From: Acidobacteriota bacterium
GTDB taxonomy: Bacteria; Acidobacteriota; Holophagae; Holophagales; Holophagaceae
Assembly (NCBI GenBank): GCA_021812805.1
Contig: JAKAMQ010000010.1
Location: 1-34,471, forward strand
Length of the DNA stretch: 34,471 bases
Direction: 5' to 3'
Shown here: positions 23,234 to 33,309 of the stretch, in pieces
Position numbering within the stretch: the first letter of the stretch is position 1
How the letters are laid out: every line of letters begins with the position of its first letter
The notes under the pieces: generated by a model
Told to the model about the DNA's origin: nothing
What the model saw: the letters and a program-made list of their open reading frames with translations, nothing else
Databases searched by the model: none
Translations under genes and position numbers: made by a program

Positions 23234-26200
23234 TCATTCCGGCGCGAGCCCGGGCTCCGGGAATTCGGGCTCCGGGCTCTCCGCTGCCGGGGCCTGGGTG
23301 AAGATGGCGGCCGAGGTGTGCCGCCCATCCATGACGATGTGGAGGGGCGCCTCCACGCGGCTGTGGACCACGCACCCGGCCCGGGAGACGATGGGCTGCT
23401 GGCGGAGCCAGTCCCAGTCCAGGATGCTCGATTTCCGGGGGTAGGGAATCGTGAAGTAGCCGATGTTCAGGGATGTCACGTTGTGGAAGAAGTGGGAACC
23501 CAGCGAGGCATCGGCCTGGAAGTGCTCCATGGCGTACTCCACGATCACCTGGGCGCAGGAGATCATCGCCCAGGCCACGGGGATGCCCAGGTGCTGGTCG
23601 GTGCTCCCCCAGCGGCCGGGACCGATCAGCACATAGCGCCGGCCCTCGCCCCTGAAGGTGTCGTTCAGCTTTTCCAGGATTCGCGCCAGGGCAGGGGTGT
23701 CGAACTTGTCGAACCCTTCCGGGTCAATCCAGACGATGTCCCGCAGTCCCTCGACCACGCCGTTGCCCACGCACTTCTCGGAGAAGAGGAACACGGAGGC
23801 CGGATCGAGGTCTGCCGGGGATAGGGTCACGTCCCCGTTCTCCATGAGCTGGTGCTTGATCTGGAGCAGATGGAACGTCGGCTTCCCATTCTCCGGATCG
23901 GGCTCGAGGTTCACGGCGAACTCGATCTCGACGGGGGTTTCCATTGCCTCGCGGATGAGTTCCAGGGCGTGCTGGAGGATCTGGGCCAGGGGAAACGAGT
24001 CGTACTTCAGGATGTTCCGGAAGTTCACGATGCGGGGGCCGGGGTGGTCCAGGCCATCCTGGATCCGGTCATCGTTGGCGTCCCAGGCGGAGGCGCAATG
24101 GTGCAGGGCCCCGTCTGCTTCGGCCTCCTGGATGCCGAGGGTGAGCAGGGTGGCATCCTCCCCGCGGTAGAGGTCCACCGAGGTTCGGCTCATGTCGAGG
24201 GCGTAGAACTCCTTCTGGGTGGTCCGCAGCTGCTCCCGCGGCGAAAGCATGTCCATGGCCGGATAGGGCGGCGCGAAGCGATAGGTCTTCCCGCCATCCA
24301 CCACGTACTTCCCGAGGCCCACGGCCAGGTTGGCGATGCCATCCTCCGGCTGGGTGTAGGCCACGGGATAGTAGTTGAAGGATTGCGCCACGCCGGAGAA
24401 ATGGGGATAGAAGCGATCGCCGAAGCGGCAGCCCGCCACCTCCTGGATGAGGATGGCCATCTGTTCCTCTTCGATCTTGTAGTCAATGGCTTCGAAGTAG
24501 GAGCGGGCGGCCTTGGAATACACGGAGGCATAGACCAGGCGGATGGCTTCGGCGATCTGGGCCACGCGGACTTCCAGGTCGGGGTGGTTGTTGGGCAGGA
24601 AGAAGGTGTTGTAGAGGCCGGCGAAGGGATGGGAAAGGCTGTCCTCCAGCAGGCCTGAAGAGCGCACGGCCAGCGGCATCTTCGCGTGCTTCGAGAGGAA
24701 CAGGCGCAGCTTCTCCATCAGTTCGGGAGAGAGGGCGCCGAGGAGGAAACGCCGCTTCACGACTTCGTCGTCCTCCTCCTGGAGGGCCTGGCGCAGGTCG
24801 TGCCGCTCGATGAAGCGGATGAATTCCTCGGTTCCCACGATGGCGCTGCGGGGGATGCGGATGTTCGCTTCCGGGATGAGGGCTTCCATGTCGAGCCTGG
24901 AAAGCAGCGCGTGGGTGAAGGCCACCCCGCGGCCCTTGCCGCCCATGGAGCCCGGGGCCAGCCGGAGGATGTTGGCTTCCTCCCTCGGCGTGGTGCCGGT
25001 CAAGGGGACCACCTTCCCCCGCGACTTCATGCGCTGGACGTAATCCCCGACGCTGATCAGGAAGCCCCTCATCTCCTCGGGATCGCGGTAGTCCTCGATG
25101 CGGAAGGTGGCGAGCACCTTGGCCACCTGGACTTCGCCCCGCGCCATGATCCACGTGGAGAAGTGGTTGCGGGACGCGTGGTAGACCAGGGATGCCACCG
25201 GCACGCTGCGCAGCTTCTCCTGGAGATCCTCCATGTCCTTGGCCCGGGCGATCTCCTGGCCGGCCTCGTTGCGGAAGATGAAGTCGCCGAAGCCCAGGTA
25301 GTCGTGGAAGAAGCGCGAGAGTTCGGTGCCCAGCGTGGCGGAATTCTTGTTCAGGAAGCAGCTCTGGAGGGCGGCCGCCCAGGCCTCCTTGTCGGGGTCC
25401 GAGGACTGGAGCAGGGTCGGCAGGTGGGGATTCCGGTCCTTGACGGCCCGGATGAGCTTGATGCCGGCCTCGCGGTCCAGGGCGCCATCCTTGGGGAACT
25501 TCCGGTCGGAGATGAGGCAGAGCAGATAGTCCTGGAACCGCTCGGAGAGCGCCAGGGCCTCCTCGTAGGAAGTGGCCAGGATGACCTTCGGCCGGGCGCG
25601 CATCGCGAGAATCCGGGCCATGCCGTCCAGGTTCCGGTCCTGGGCCATGCGTGTGGTCTGCTTGAGGATCTCGCTGTAGAGGATCGGCAGGTACCGCGAG
25701 TAGTAGCGGATGCTGTCCTCCACGAGGAGGATCACCCGGGTCAGGCCGACCTGCGTGTCGTTCTCCACGTTGGCCCGGTCCTCCATGAACTTGACCATGG
25801 CCATGAAGACTTCCGGATTGCCGTTCCAGACGAAGATCTGGTCGTAGTGCCGCAGCAGCTCCTGGCGGCGGCGGTCCATGATGCCGACTTCCATGTTGTC
25901 GTTGAGCAGCAGGTAGATGGGGATGCGGCCGTTCGCCTTGCGCAGGGCCTGCGACAGTTCGGTATGCCCCACCTGGCCCAGGCGGCTCATGACGATGATC
26001 ATGTCGAAGTGGCGGGTGGCGAGCTTGAGCAGCGCCTCCTCCGCCGTGGAGACATTCACCACCCGTGGCGGATTGCTCATGTTGAGCTGGTAGTAGCCCT
26101 CGAACAGGATCTCCGTCAGGAGGCCATCCTGTTCCAGCGTGAAGGCATCGAAGGCCGGGGCCACCAGCAGGATCTCGCGGGTGCGCAGGGGCATGAGATC

Positions 26201-26263
26201 GTGGAAGATCTCCTTGTCCGATTTGTACTTCCCGAAGATCCGGTTGAACTCCTGCTGCACCAT
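23234..26263 (-). CDS. Two N-terminal receiver-like domains fused to a PEP synthase/PPDK N-terminal ATP-grasp domain
   Basis: TRVILLVEDSIRYYSRYLP...LISDRKFP (REC-like); GSMGGKGRGVAFTHALL, LAVRSSGLLEDSLSHPFAGLYNTFFLPN, IGPGRWGSTD (PPDK-like). Start at MVQQEF. Confidence 0.75.
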   Translation of the reverse strand: MVQQEFNRIFGKYKSDKEIFHDLMPLRTREILLVAPAFDAFTLEQDGLLTEILFEGYYQLNMSNPPRVVNVSTAEEALLKLATRHFDMIIVMSRLGQVGHTELSQALRKANGRIPIYLLLNDNMEVGIMDRRRQELLRHYDQIFVWNGNPEVFMAMVKFMEDRANVENDTQVGLTRVILLVEDSIRYYSRYLPILYSEILKQTTRMAQDRNLDGMARILAMRARPKVILATSYEEALALSERFQDYLLCLISDRKFPKDGALDREAGIKLIRAVKDRNPHLPTLLQSSDPDKEAWAAALQSCFLNKNSATLGTELSRFFHDYLGFGDFIFRNEAGQEIARAKDMEDLQEKLRSVPVASLVYHASRNHFSTWIMARGEVQVAKVLATFRIEDYRDPEEMRGFLISVGDYVQRMKSRGKVVPLTGTTPREEANILRLAPGSMGGKGRGVAFTHALLSRLDMEALIPEANIRIPRSAIVGTEEFIRFIERHDLRQALQEEDDEVVKRRFLLGALSPELMEKLRLFLSKHAKMPLAVRSSGLLEDSLSHPFAGLYNTFFLPNNHPDLEVRVAQIAEAIRLVYASVYSKAARSYFEAIDYKIEEEQMAILIQEVAGCRFGDRFYPHFSGVAQSFNYYPVAYTQPEDGIANLAVGLGKYVVDGGKTYRFAPPYPAMDMLSPREQLRTTQKEFYALDMSRTSVDLYRGEDATLLTLGIQEAEADGALHHCASAWDANDDRIQDGLDHPGPRIVNFRNILKYDSFPLAQILQHALELIREAMETPVEIEFAVNLEPDPENGKPTFHLLQIKHQLMENGDVTLSPADLDPASVFLFSEKCVGNGVVEGLRDIVWIDPEGFDKFDTPALARILEKLNDTFRGEGRRYVLIGPGRWGSTDQHLGIPVAWAMISCAQVIVEYAMEHFQADASLGSHFFHNVTSLNIGYFTIPYPRKSSILDWDWLRQQPIVSRAGCVVHSRVEAPLHIVMDGRHTSAAIFTQAPAAESPEPEFPEPGLAPE

Positions 26264-26295
26264 GCTGGCCCGCCCCTCCAGCAGTCTAACCAAAA

Positions 26296-26323
26296 GAACA
26301 GGGGCCCTTGCGGGCCCCTGTTC
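26296..26323 (-). terminator. Intrinsic terminator-like hairpin after gdhA
   Basis: Perfect 12-bp stem GAACAGGGGCCC-TTGC-GGGCCCCTGTTC between the gdhA stop and the next start. Confidence 0.75.
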
Positions 26324-26345
26324 GGTCGAGTGCGGTGCAGGGGTT

Positions 26346-27695
26346 CTAGACGAGGCCCTGGTCAATCATCGAATCCGCCACCTTGAGGAAGCCGGCGATG
26401 TTGGCGCCGTTCACGTAGTTGCCAGGGGTGCCGAAGCGGGCCGCGGCGTCCACGCAGGACTTGTGGATGTTGACCATGATCTGGTGCAGGCGGGCATCCA
26501 CTTCCTCGGCGGTCCAGCCCAGGCGCATGGAGTTCTGGCTCATCTCCAGGCCGGAGGTGGCCACGCCGCCGGCGTTGGAGGCCTTGCCGGGGGAGAAGAG
26601 GATCTTCCCGGTGTTGGCCTGGAAGAACTCCACCGCTTCCAGGGTGCTGGGCATGTTGGCGCCCTCGACCACCGCCAGGCAGCCATTGGCCATCAGGGTC
26701 TTGGCTTCGTCGAGGCTCAGCTCGTTCTGGATGGCGCAGGGCAGGGCCACGTCCACCTTCTGCTCCCACGGGCGCTTGCCCGCGTGGAACTGGGCCGTCT
26801 TGAACTTCTGGGCGAAGGGCGCCACCGACATGCGGTCAATGCGCAGCATCTCTTCCATGTAGGCGATCTTCTCGCCGCTGATGCCATCGGCGTCGTAGAT
26901 GTAGCCGTCGGGCCCGGAAATGGTGACGACCTTGGCACCGAGCTGGGTGGCCTTGGTGACGGCGCCCCAGGCCACGTTGCCGAAGCCGGACACGGCCACC
27001 TTCTTGCCCTGCATCGTCTCGCCCTTGGTCTTCAGGGCCTCTTCGGCGAAGTAGACCACGCCGTAGCCGGTGGCTTCGGGGCGCACGAGGCTGCCGCCCC
27101 AGTACTGGCCCTTGCCGGTCAGCACGCCCGTGAACTCGTTGGCGAGCTTCTTGTACATCCCGAACATGTAGCCCACTTCGCGGCCGCCCACGCCGATATC
27201 ACCGGCGGGCACATCCGTATCCGGGCCGATGTGGCGGAAGAGTTCCATCATGAAGGACTGGCAGAAGCGCATCACCTCGGCATCGGACTTGCCGTTGGGA
27301 TCGAAGTTGGAGCCGCCCTTGCCGCCGCCCATGGGCAGGCCGGTCAGGCTGTTCTTGAAGATCTGTTCGAAGCCCAGGAACTTCAGGGTGTCGAGGGAGA
27401 CATTGGGGTGGAAGCGGATGCCGCCCTTGTAGGGCCCGATGGCGCTGCTGAACTGCACGCGCCAGCCGTTGTGGATGCGGATCTGGCCCTTGTCGTCCAC
27501 CCAGGGCACACGGAACGAAATGGCGCGCTCGGGCTCGACGATGCGCTCGAGGATCGCGTGCTTCTTGTACTTCGGCTCCTTCTCGAGGACCGGAGCCAGG
27601 GAGTGCAGAATCTCGGTGGCGGCCTGGATGAAGAGGGTTTCCCAAGGCGCCTTCTTCTTCAGGCTCTCAAGGACCTCGTTGACGTACTGGCTCAT
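26346..27695 (-). CDS. gdhA: NADP-type glutamate dehydrogenase
   Basis: MSQYVNEVLESLKKK; GGIRFHPNVSLDTLKFLGFEQIFKNSLTGLPMGGGKGGSNFDPNGKSDAEVMRFCQSFM; GFGNVAWGA. Confidence 0.93.
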   Translation of the reverse strand: MSQYVNEVLESLKKKAPWETLFIQAATEILHSLAPVLEKEPKYKKHAILERIVEPERAISFRVPWVDDKGQIRIHNGWRVQFSSAIGPYKGGIRFHPNVSLDTLKFLGFEQIFKNSLTGLPMGGGKGGSNFDPNGKSDAEVMRFCQSFMMELFRHIGPDTDVPAGDIGVGGREVGYMFGMYKKLANEFTGVLTGKGQYWGGSLVRPEATGYGVVYFAEEALKTKGETMQGKKVAVSGFGNVAWGAVTKATQLGAKVVTISGPDGYIYDADGISGEKIAYMEEMLRIDRMSVAPFAQKFKTAQFHAGKRPWEQKVDVALPCAIQNELSLDEAKTLMANGCLAVVEGANMPSTLEAVEFFQANTGKILFSPGKASNAGGVATSGLEMSQNSMRLGWTAEEVDARLHQIMVNIHKSCVDAAARFGTPGNYVNGANIAGFLKVADSMIDQGLV

Positions 27696-27926
27696 GGTTC
27701 CTCCTGGAAGGAAGGGTGGTGGGGCACTCGAAGAACCCCGTCGTGGAAGCAGTTCCCCGAAAGGGCGCCGTGGGCCTGTCCTTGGGCTTCCCCGGCCTGC
27801 GTCGAACATCCTATACCGGACGTCCAGAACTCTAGCGGGGAAGGGCCTGGAGCTGCGAGAGAGCACGCAAAGTCGTGATGAGAAGCACTCCAGGGATGCC
27901 TTCCACAGCCATTTGGCCGTTCTGGT

Positions 27927-27943
27927 GTTGACAGGTTGTCAAC
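27927..27943. promoter_or_regulatory. Operator-like palindrome upstream of uvrB
   Basis: GTTGACA-GGT-TGTCAAC (perfect 7-3-7) overlapping AGGTTG-T-CAACCT; includes a TTGACA hexamer. Confidence 0.5.
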
Positions 27944-28030
27944 CTTTCCTGGGGCCCTGCGGGACCGCGCCCGCCTTGGCTGGATGGTGGCGTGCATTGA
28001 CATCCCCCCGGCGGGTGGTTTGCTGGAACC

Positions 28031-30043
28031 ATGCCGCGCGCGATCCCCTTCAGACTGCACGCCCCGTACGAACCTGCTGGCGACCAGCCAGCAGCCATCG
28101 CCCAGCTGGTGGAAGGGCTCGGGCGAGGGGATCGTTTCCAGACGCTGCTGGGGGTGACAGGCTCGGGGAAGACCTACACCATGGCCTCGACCATTGCCCG
28201 GGTGGGAAGGCCGGCGCTCATCTTTGCGCCCAACAAGACGCTGGCCGCCCAGCTCTTCAGCGAGTTCAAGCAGTTCTTCCCCGAGAATGCGGTTGAGTAC
28301 TTCGTCAGCTACTACGACTACTACCAGCCCGAGGCCTACGTGCCCGAGCGGGATCTGTTCATCGAGAAGGACGCCAAGATCAACGAGGAGCTGGAGAAGC
28401 TCCGCCTCAGCGCCACGCGCTGCCTGCTCGAGCGCCGCGACACCATCGTGGTGGCCTCGGTGAGCTGCATCTACGGCCTGGGCGATCCCAGCTCGTACTT
28501 GAACCTGTCGGTGACGCTGAAACCAGGCCAGATCATTGACCGCGCCATGCTCCTCCGCGACCTGGTGGCCATCCAGTACCAGCGGAACCACCTCAGCTTC
28601 GAGCCAGGTGTCTTCCGCGTGCGGGGCGATGTGGTGGAGGTGTATCCGGCCTACGAGGACGTGGCCTACCGCATCGAGCTGTGGGGCGACGAGGTGGAGC
28701 GCCTGTCGAAGATAGACCCCCTGCGGGGCGTGGTGATCGAGAAGCTGGACGAACTCACCATCTGGCCCAAGACCCACTACGTGACGCCCGAGGACAAGCT
28801 GAAGGCCGCCATCCGCGACATCAAGGACGAGCTGGAGGCCCGCGAGGAGGCCTTCCGGGCCCAGGGGAGGATCGTGGAGCTGCAGCGGCTCCACCAGCGG
28901 ATCATCTACGACGTGGAGATGATGAAGGAGATGGGCTACTGCAGCGGCATCGAGAACTACAGCCGCTTCCTGGACGGACGGAAGCCGGGCGAGCCGCCCC
29001 ACACCCTGCTGGACTACTTCCCAGAGGACTTCATCGTTTTCATGGATGAGAGCCATGTGGCCACGGGGCAGCTGCACGGCATGTACAACGGCGACCGCTC
29101 CCGCAAGACCACCCTGGTGGATTTCGGCTTCCGGCTGCCCTCCGCGCTGGATAACCGGCCGCTCCAGTTCGAGGAGTTCGAGAAGCGGGTGAACCAGGTG
29201 GTCTTCGTGAGCGCCACGCCCGGCGACTATGAACTGCGCCAGAGCGGCGGCGTGGTGGTGGAGCAGGTGGTGCGTCCCACTGGGCTGGTGGACCCTCTGG
29301 TGGAGGTGCGTCCCGTCGGCACCCAGGTGGATGACCTGCTGGAGGAGATTCGCAAGACCGTGGCCCGGGATGAGCGGGTGCTGGTGACGGTGCTCACCAA
29401 GAAGCTGGCGGAGCAGCTGACGGCCTACTACCAGGAACTGGGGGTCAAGGCCGAGTACCTGCACAGCGAGATTGACACCCTGGAGCGGGTGGAACTGCTG
29501 AAGAACCTTCGCCGGGGCGTCTTCGACGTCCTCATCGGCATCAACCTCCTGCGGGAGGGTCTGGACCTTCCGGAGGTGAGCCTCGTGGCCATCCTGGACG
29601 CGGACAAGGAGGGTTTCCTCCGCAACACCCGCAGCCTCATCCAGACCATCGGGCGGGCGGCGCGCCACGTGAACGGGAAGGCCATCCTCTACGCAGACGT
29701 GATGACCGGATCCATGACCCAGGCCATCGGCGAGACCGAGCGTCGGCGCCAGAAGCAGCTGGTCCACAACGCCGAGCACGGCATCACGCCCGAGACCGTC
29801 AAGCGGAATCTGGACGATGTCATGGGCGAGGCCCTGGCCCGGGAGTTCATCAACGTCCCCAAGGTCGAGACCGTGGCCGAGGAACCGCTCCTCTACCTGG
29901 AGGACAAGGCCTTCGCGCGCGAGGTGGCCAAGCTTGAGAAGCGCATGAAGGATCTGGCCTCCCAGATGAAGTTTGAGGATGCAGCCGAAATCCGGGACCG
30001 TATCCTTCGTGTCCAGCGCGAGCGGTTGACCTCGGCGACCTGA
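28031..30043 (+). CDS. uvrB: Excinuclease ABC subunit B
   Basis: [63 protein letters not shown]-terminal UVR motif. Confidence 0.97.
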   Translation: MPRAIPFRLHAPYEPAGDQPAAIAQLVEGLGRGDRFQTLLGVTGSGKTYTMASTIARVGRPALIFAPNKTLAAQLFSEFKQFFPENAVEYFVSYYDYYQPEAYVPERDLFIEKDAKINEELEKLRLSATRCLLERRDTIVVASVSCIYGLGDPSSYLNLSVTLKPGQIIDRAMLLRDLVAIQYQRNHLSFEPGVFRVRGDVVEVYPAYEDVAYRIELWGDEVERLSKIDPLRGVVIEKLDELTIWPKTHYVTPEDKLKAAIRDIKDELEAREEAFRAQGRIVELQRLHQRIIYDVEMMKEMGYCSGIENYSRFLDGRKPGEPPHTLLDYFPEDFIVFMDESHVATGQLHGMYNGDRSRKTTLVDFGFRLPSALDNRPLQFEEFEKRVNQVVFVSATPGDYELRQSGGVVVEQVVRPTGLVDPLVEVRPVGTQVDDLLEEIRKTVARDERVLVTVLTKKLAEQLTAYYQELGVKAEYLHSEIDTLERVELLKNLRRGVFDVLIGINLLREGLDLPEVSLVAILDADKEGFLRNTRSLIQTIGRAARHVNGKAILYADVMTGSMTQAIGETERRRQKQLVHNAEHGITPETVKRNLDDVMGEALAREFINVPKVETVAEEPLLYLEDKAFAREVAKLEKRMKDLASQMKFEDAAEIRDRILRVQRERLTSAT

Positions 30044-30147
30044 CGCGGGCGGTCTCGCGTATGCCGCAGGCATACCGAGAGGATGCAGCCGAAATCCGGG
30101 ACCGCATCCTCCGTGTCCAGCGCGAGCGGTTGACCTCGGCGACCTGA
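29975..30147 (+). repeat. Direct duplication of the uvrB 3' end (69-bp copies at 29975-30043 and 30079-30147, 2 mismatches)
   Basis: GAGGATGCAGCCGAAATCCGGGACCG(T/C)ATCCT(T/C)CGTGTCCAGCGCGAGCGGTTGACCTCGGCGACCTGA present twice. Confidence 0.97.
30053..30080. repeat. Palindromic hairpin between the two uvrB 3'-end copies
   Basis: TCTCG-c-GTATGCC-GCA-GGCATAC-CGAGA. Confidence 0.75.
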
Positions 30148-30153
30148 AGGGGA

Positions 30154-30183
30154 CCCGCGGCGCCCTGATCGGGGCGTCGCGGG
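30154..30183 (+). terminator. GC-rich terminator-like hairpin downstream of uvrB duplication
   Basis: CCCGCGGCGCCC-TGATCG-GGGCGTCGCGGG (one G-U pair); no long T tract. Confidence 0.45.
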
Positions 30184-30203
30184 CCACCTCGGGAAGCTCG
30201 GGG

Positions 30204-33200
30204 CTACTCGGCGGATTCCACCGCGTGGGCCTGCTCGGCGTGGTGGTCTGAGCCGAGCAGCATGTAGAAGGCTGGCACCACGAAGAGGGTGAAGAGGGTG
30301 CCGATGGAAAGGCCGGTGAAGATCACGATGCCCATGTTGATGCGGCCTGCCGCGCCTGCGCCGCTGGCGATGACCAGCGGGAACACCCCCAGCACCATGG
30401 CGGCGCTGGTCATCAGGATGGGCCGGAGGCGGATGGAGGAGGCCTCGAGGATCGCGTCCAGCTTCCGATGGCCCGACCGCTGGAGTTCGTTGGCGAACTG
30501 CACGATGAGGATGCCGTGCTTGCTGATGAGGCCTATGAGCGTCACCAGGCCCACCTGGGTGTAGATGTTCAGGGAGACCTTGGTGAGCGAGAGGTTGGGG
30601 AAGAAGGCCCCCAGCATGGGCAGCGTGGAGATGAAGACCATGGCCCCGAACAGGGCCAGCGGCACCGAGATGAGGATGATCACGGGATCGCGGAAGCTGT
30701 TGAACTGGGCGGCCAGCGCCAGGAAGACGATGATGATGGCGAAGAACATGGTGAGCAGGAACCCGCCGGACTCCTGGACGTACTGCCGCGACACGCCGGA
30801 GTAGTCGGATGTGTATCCGGAAGGCGCCACCTCGTGGAGGGTGTCGTTCATGAACTTCAATACCTCCGCCTGGGATTTCGCGGGGTTGTACACGCCCGAG
30901 ATGGTGGCGGAATTCAGCTGCTGGAAGTGGGCGATGGACTCCGGCACCACGGAACGCTGGAGGGTGGCGACGGTGGAGGCGGGCACCACGGCGCCCGAGG
31001 GCGTCCGGATGTAGTAGTCCAGAACCTGGTCGGGGTTCAGCCGGTCCTTCTGGAGCACCTGGGGGATTACGCGGTAGGAACGGCCGCCGATGGAGAAGTA
31101 GTTCACGTACCCGCCGCCCAGGGCCGCGCTGAGGGAGGCGCCCACATCCTGCTGGGTGAGTCCCAGCTGGGCGGTCATGTCGCGATCCACCTTCACGGTG
31201 TATTCGGGCTTGTCCACCTTCAGATCGGAATCCACGAAGAAGAACATCCCGCTCTTCCGGGCCTTGTCGAGGACGGCCTGGGACACCTCGTAGAGGTTCT
31301 GGAAGGGCTGGGTGGTCTTGATGACGAACTGGAGCGGCAATCCCTGGCTGCCAGGAAGCGGCGGCTTCTGGAAGACCACCGCCCGGGCCCCGGCGATGGC
31401 CGAAAGCTTCTTCTGGAACTCCTGCTGGATTTGGTCCGCGCTCCGCGTCCGCTCGTCCCAGGGCTTGAGCAGCATGCCGCCGATGCCCTGGTTGGGGGTC
31501 GGCACGCCGGTCATCTGGAACATCTGCTGGTATTCGGGTGTGGACTTGGCGATCTGGTGGGCCTGGCGGGCGTAGGTCAGCATCTGCTGGGGTGTAGCGT
31601 TGGGCGGCCCCTGGATGTTGTAGAGGACGATGCCCTGGTCCTCCTGGGGGGCCAGCTCCGACTTGGCGAACTTGAAGAGCGGGACCATGAGCAGAAGCAG
31701 GAGCAGACCCATGACCACCAGCACGGGCCAGGTGGCGAGGAGGCTCTTCAGAATGCGGTGGTAGCGGTCATGGAGCCGTTCGAACTGGCCATCAATGAAC
31801 TTCACGAAGCGCCCGGTATCCTGCTCGGGGCGGAAGAAGCGGGAGCACATCATCGGCGAGAGCGTGAGGGCCACCACGCCCGAAACAGCCACGGAGCCTG
31901 CCAGGGTGAAGGCGAACTCGGTGAAGAGGCTCCCCGTCAGGCCGCCCTGGAAGCCGATGGGCACGTAGACGGCCACCAGCACCACAGTCATGGCCAGGAT
32001 GGGCCCGCCCAGCTCGCGGGCCGCCAGGAGGGCGGCTTCCAGGGGCTTCTTGCCCTCCTTCATGTGGCGGTCGGCGTTCTCCACCACGATGATGGCGTCG
32101 TCCACCACCAGGCCGATGGCCAGCACCAGCGCCAGGAGGGTGAGCAGGTTGATGGAATAGCCCAGGGTCAGCATCACGAAGAAGGTGCCGATCAGGGACA
32201 GCGGCATGGCGATCACGGGCACGGCTACGGCCCGGAAGGTGCCCAGGAAGAGGTAGATCACGAGCGTCACGATCAGGAGCGCCTCGATGAGGGTCTTGAT
32301 CACTTCGTAGATGGAGGTGTTGATGAAATGGGTGGCGTCATAGACCACCTTGCCGGTCACGCCGGCCGGCAGCTGCTGCTGGATCGCCGGGAAGGCCGCC
32401 CTGACGCGTTTGGCCACATCCAGGATATTGGCCTGGGGAGCCACCTTGATGCCGATGAACACCGACTGCTGGCCGTCGAAGGCCACGTTGAAGTTGTAGT
32501 TGTCTGAGCCGAGCACCACCTGCGCGACATCCTGCAGGCGGACCACCGCACCCTTGTCCTGGCGGATGACGAGCTGCTTGAACTCGTCCACGGAGTGGAG
32601 ATCCGTATCGGCGGTGAGGTCCACGCTCACCATCTGGCCCTTGGTGGTTCCCACCGCCGACAGGTAGTTGTTGGCGGCCATGGCGGCGTACACATCGGCC
32701 GCTGTGACGCCCTGGGCGGCCATGCGCTTGGGATCCAGCCATGCCCGGAGCGCGAAGTTGCGGGCGCCCAGGATCTCGGCGGTCTGGACGCCCTCGATGG
32801 AATCCAGCTTCGGCTTCACCACGCGCGACAGGTAGTCCGTGATGTCATTGGTCGGGAGCACCTTGCTGAAGAAGCCCATGTACATCGCGTCCGTGGTGTC
32901 GCCGGTCTGGACCGTGATGACGGGGACCTGGGCCTGGGGCGGAAGCTGGTTCTTCACCGCGTTCACCTGGGTGGTGATCTCGGTGAGGGCCTTGTTGGAG
33001 CTGTAGTTCAAGCGGAGGGTGCAGGTGATGGTGGACAGGCTGTTCACGCTGCTGGAGGACATGTAGTCAATGCCCTGGGCCTGGGCGATGGACTGCTCAA
33101 GGGGCTGCGTGATGAAGCCCGCCACAGTCTTGGCATCGGCGCCATAGTACGCAGTGCTGATGGTGACGACGGAGCTTTCGGTCTTGGGGTACTGGCTGAC

Positions 33201-33299
33201 CGGGAGATTGAAGACGGACCGAAGCCCCAGCACGACGATCAGCATGCTGATCACCATCGCCAGGACCGGCTTCCGGATGAAGATGTCGGTGAAATTCAT
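30204..33299 (-). CDS. RND multidrug efflux permease (HAE1/AcrB-like)
   Basis: MNFTDIFIRKPVLAMVISMLIVVLG, VDDAIIVVENADRHM, ANGRIN-type GAAGRINMGIVIFTGL; 1031 aa with a large duplicated TM topology. Confidence 0.93.
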   Translation of the reverse strand: MNFTDIFIRKPVLAMVISMLIVVLGLRSVFNLPVSQYPKTESSVVTISTAYYGADAKTVAGFITQPLEQSIAQAQGIDYMSSSSVNSLSTITCTLRLNYSSNKALTEITTQVNAVKNQLPPQAQVPVITVQTGDTTDAMYMGFFSKVLPTNDITDYLSRVVKPKLDSIEGVQTAEILGARNFALRAWLDPKRMAAQGVTAADVYAAMAANNYLSAVGTTKGQMVSVDLTADTDLHSVDEFKQLVIRQDKGAVVRLQDVAQVVLGSDNYNFNVAFDGQQSVFIGIKVAPQANILDVAKRVRAAFPAIQQQLPAGVTGKVVYDATHFINTSIYEVIKTLIEALLIVTLVIYLFLGTFRAVAVPVIAMPLSLIGTFFVMLTLGYSINLLTLLALVLAIGLVVDDAIIVVENADRHMKEGKKPLEAALLAARELGGPILAMTVVLVAVYVPIGFQGGLTGSLFTEFAFTLAGSVAVSGVVALTLSPMMCSRFFRPEQDTGRFVKFIDGQFERLHDRYHRILKSLLATWPVLVVMGLLLLLLMVPLFKFAKSELAPQEDQGIVLYNIQGPPNATPQQMLTYARQAHQIAKSTPEYQQMFQMTGVPTPNQGIGGMLLKPWDERTRSADQIQQEFQKKLSAIAGARAVVFQKPPLPGSQGLPLQFVIKTTQPFQNLYEVSQAVLDKARKSGMFFFVDSDLKVDKPEYTVKVDRDMTAQLGLTQQDVGASLSAALGGGYVNYFSIGGRSYRVIPQVLQKDRLNPDQVLDYYIRTPSGAVVPASTVATLQRSVVPESIAHFQQLNSATISGVYNPAKSQAEVLKFMNDTLHEVAPSGYTSDYSGVSRQYVQESGGFLLTMFFAIIIVFLALAAQFNSFRDPVIILISVPLALFGAMVFISTLPMLGAFFPNLSLTKVSLNIYTQVGLVTLIGLISKHGILIVQFANELQRSGHRKLDAILEASSIRLRPILMTSAAMVLGVFPLVIASGAGAAGRINMGIVIFTGLSIGTLFTLFVVPAFYMLLGSDHHAEQAHAVESAE

Positions 33300-33309
33300 C
33301 AGCGCCGCC

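Noticed and set aside
27692-30187. 831-aa minus-strand ORF opposite uvrB
   Set aside because: Antisense artefact; uvrB on the + strand is unambiguous.
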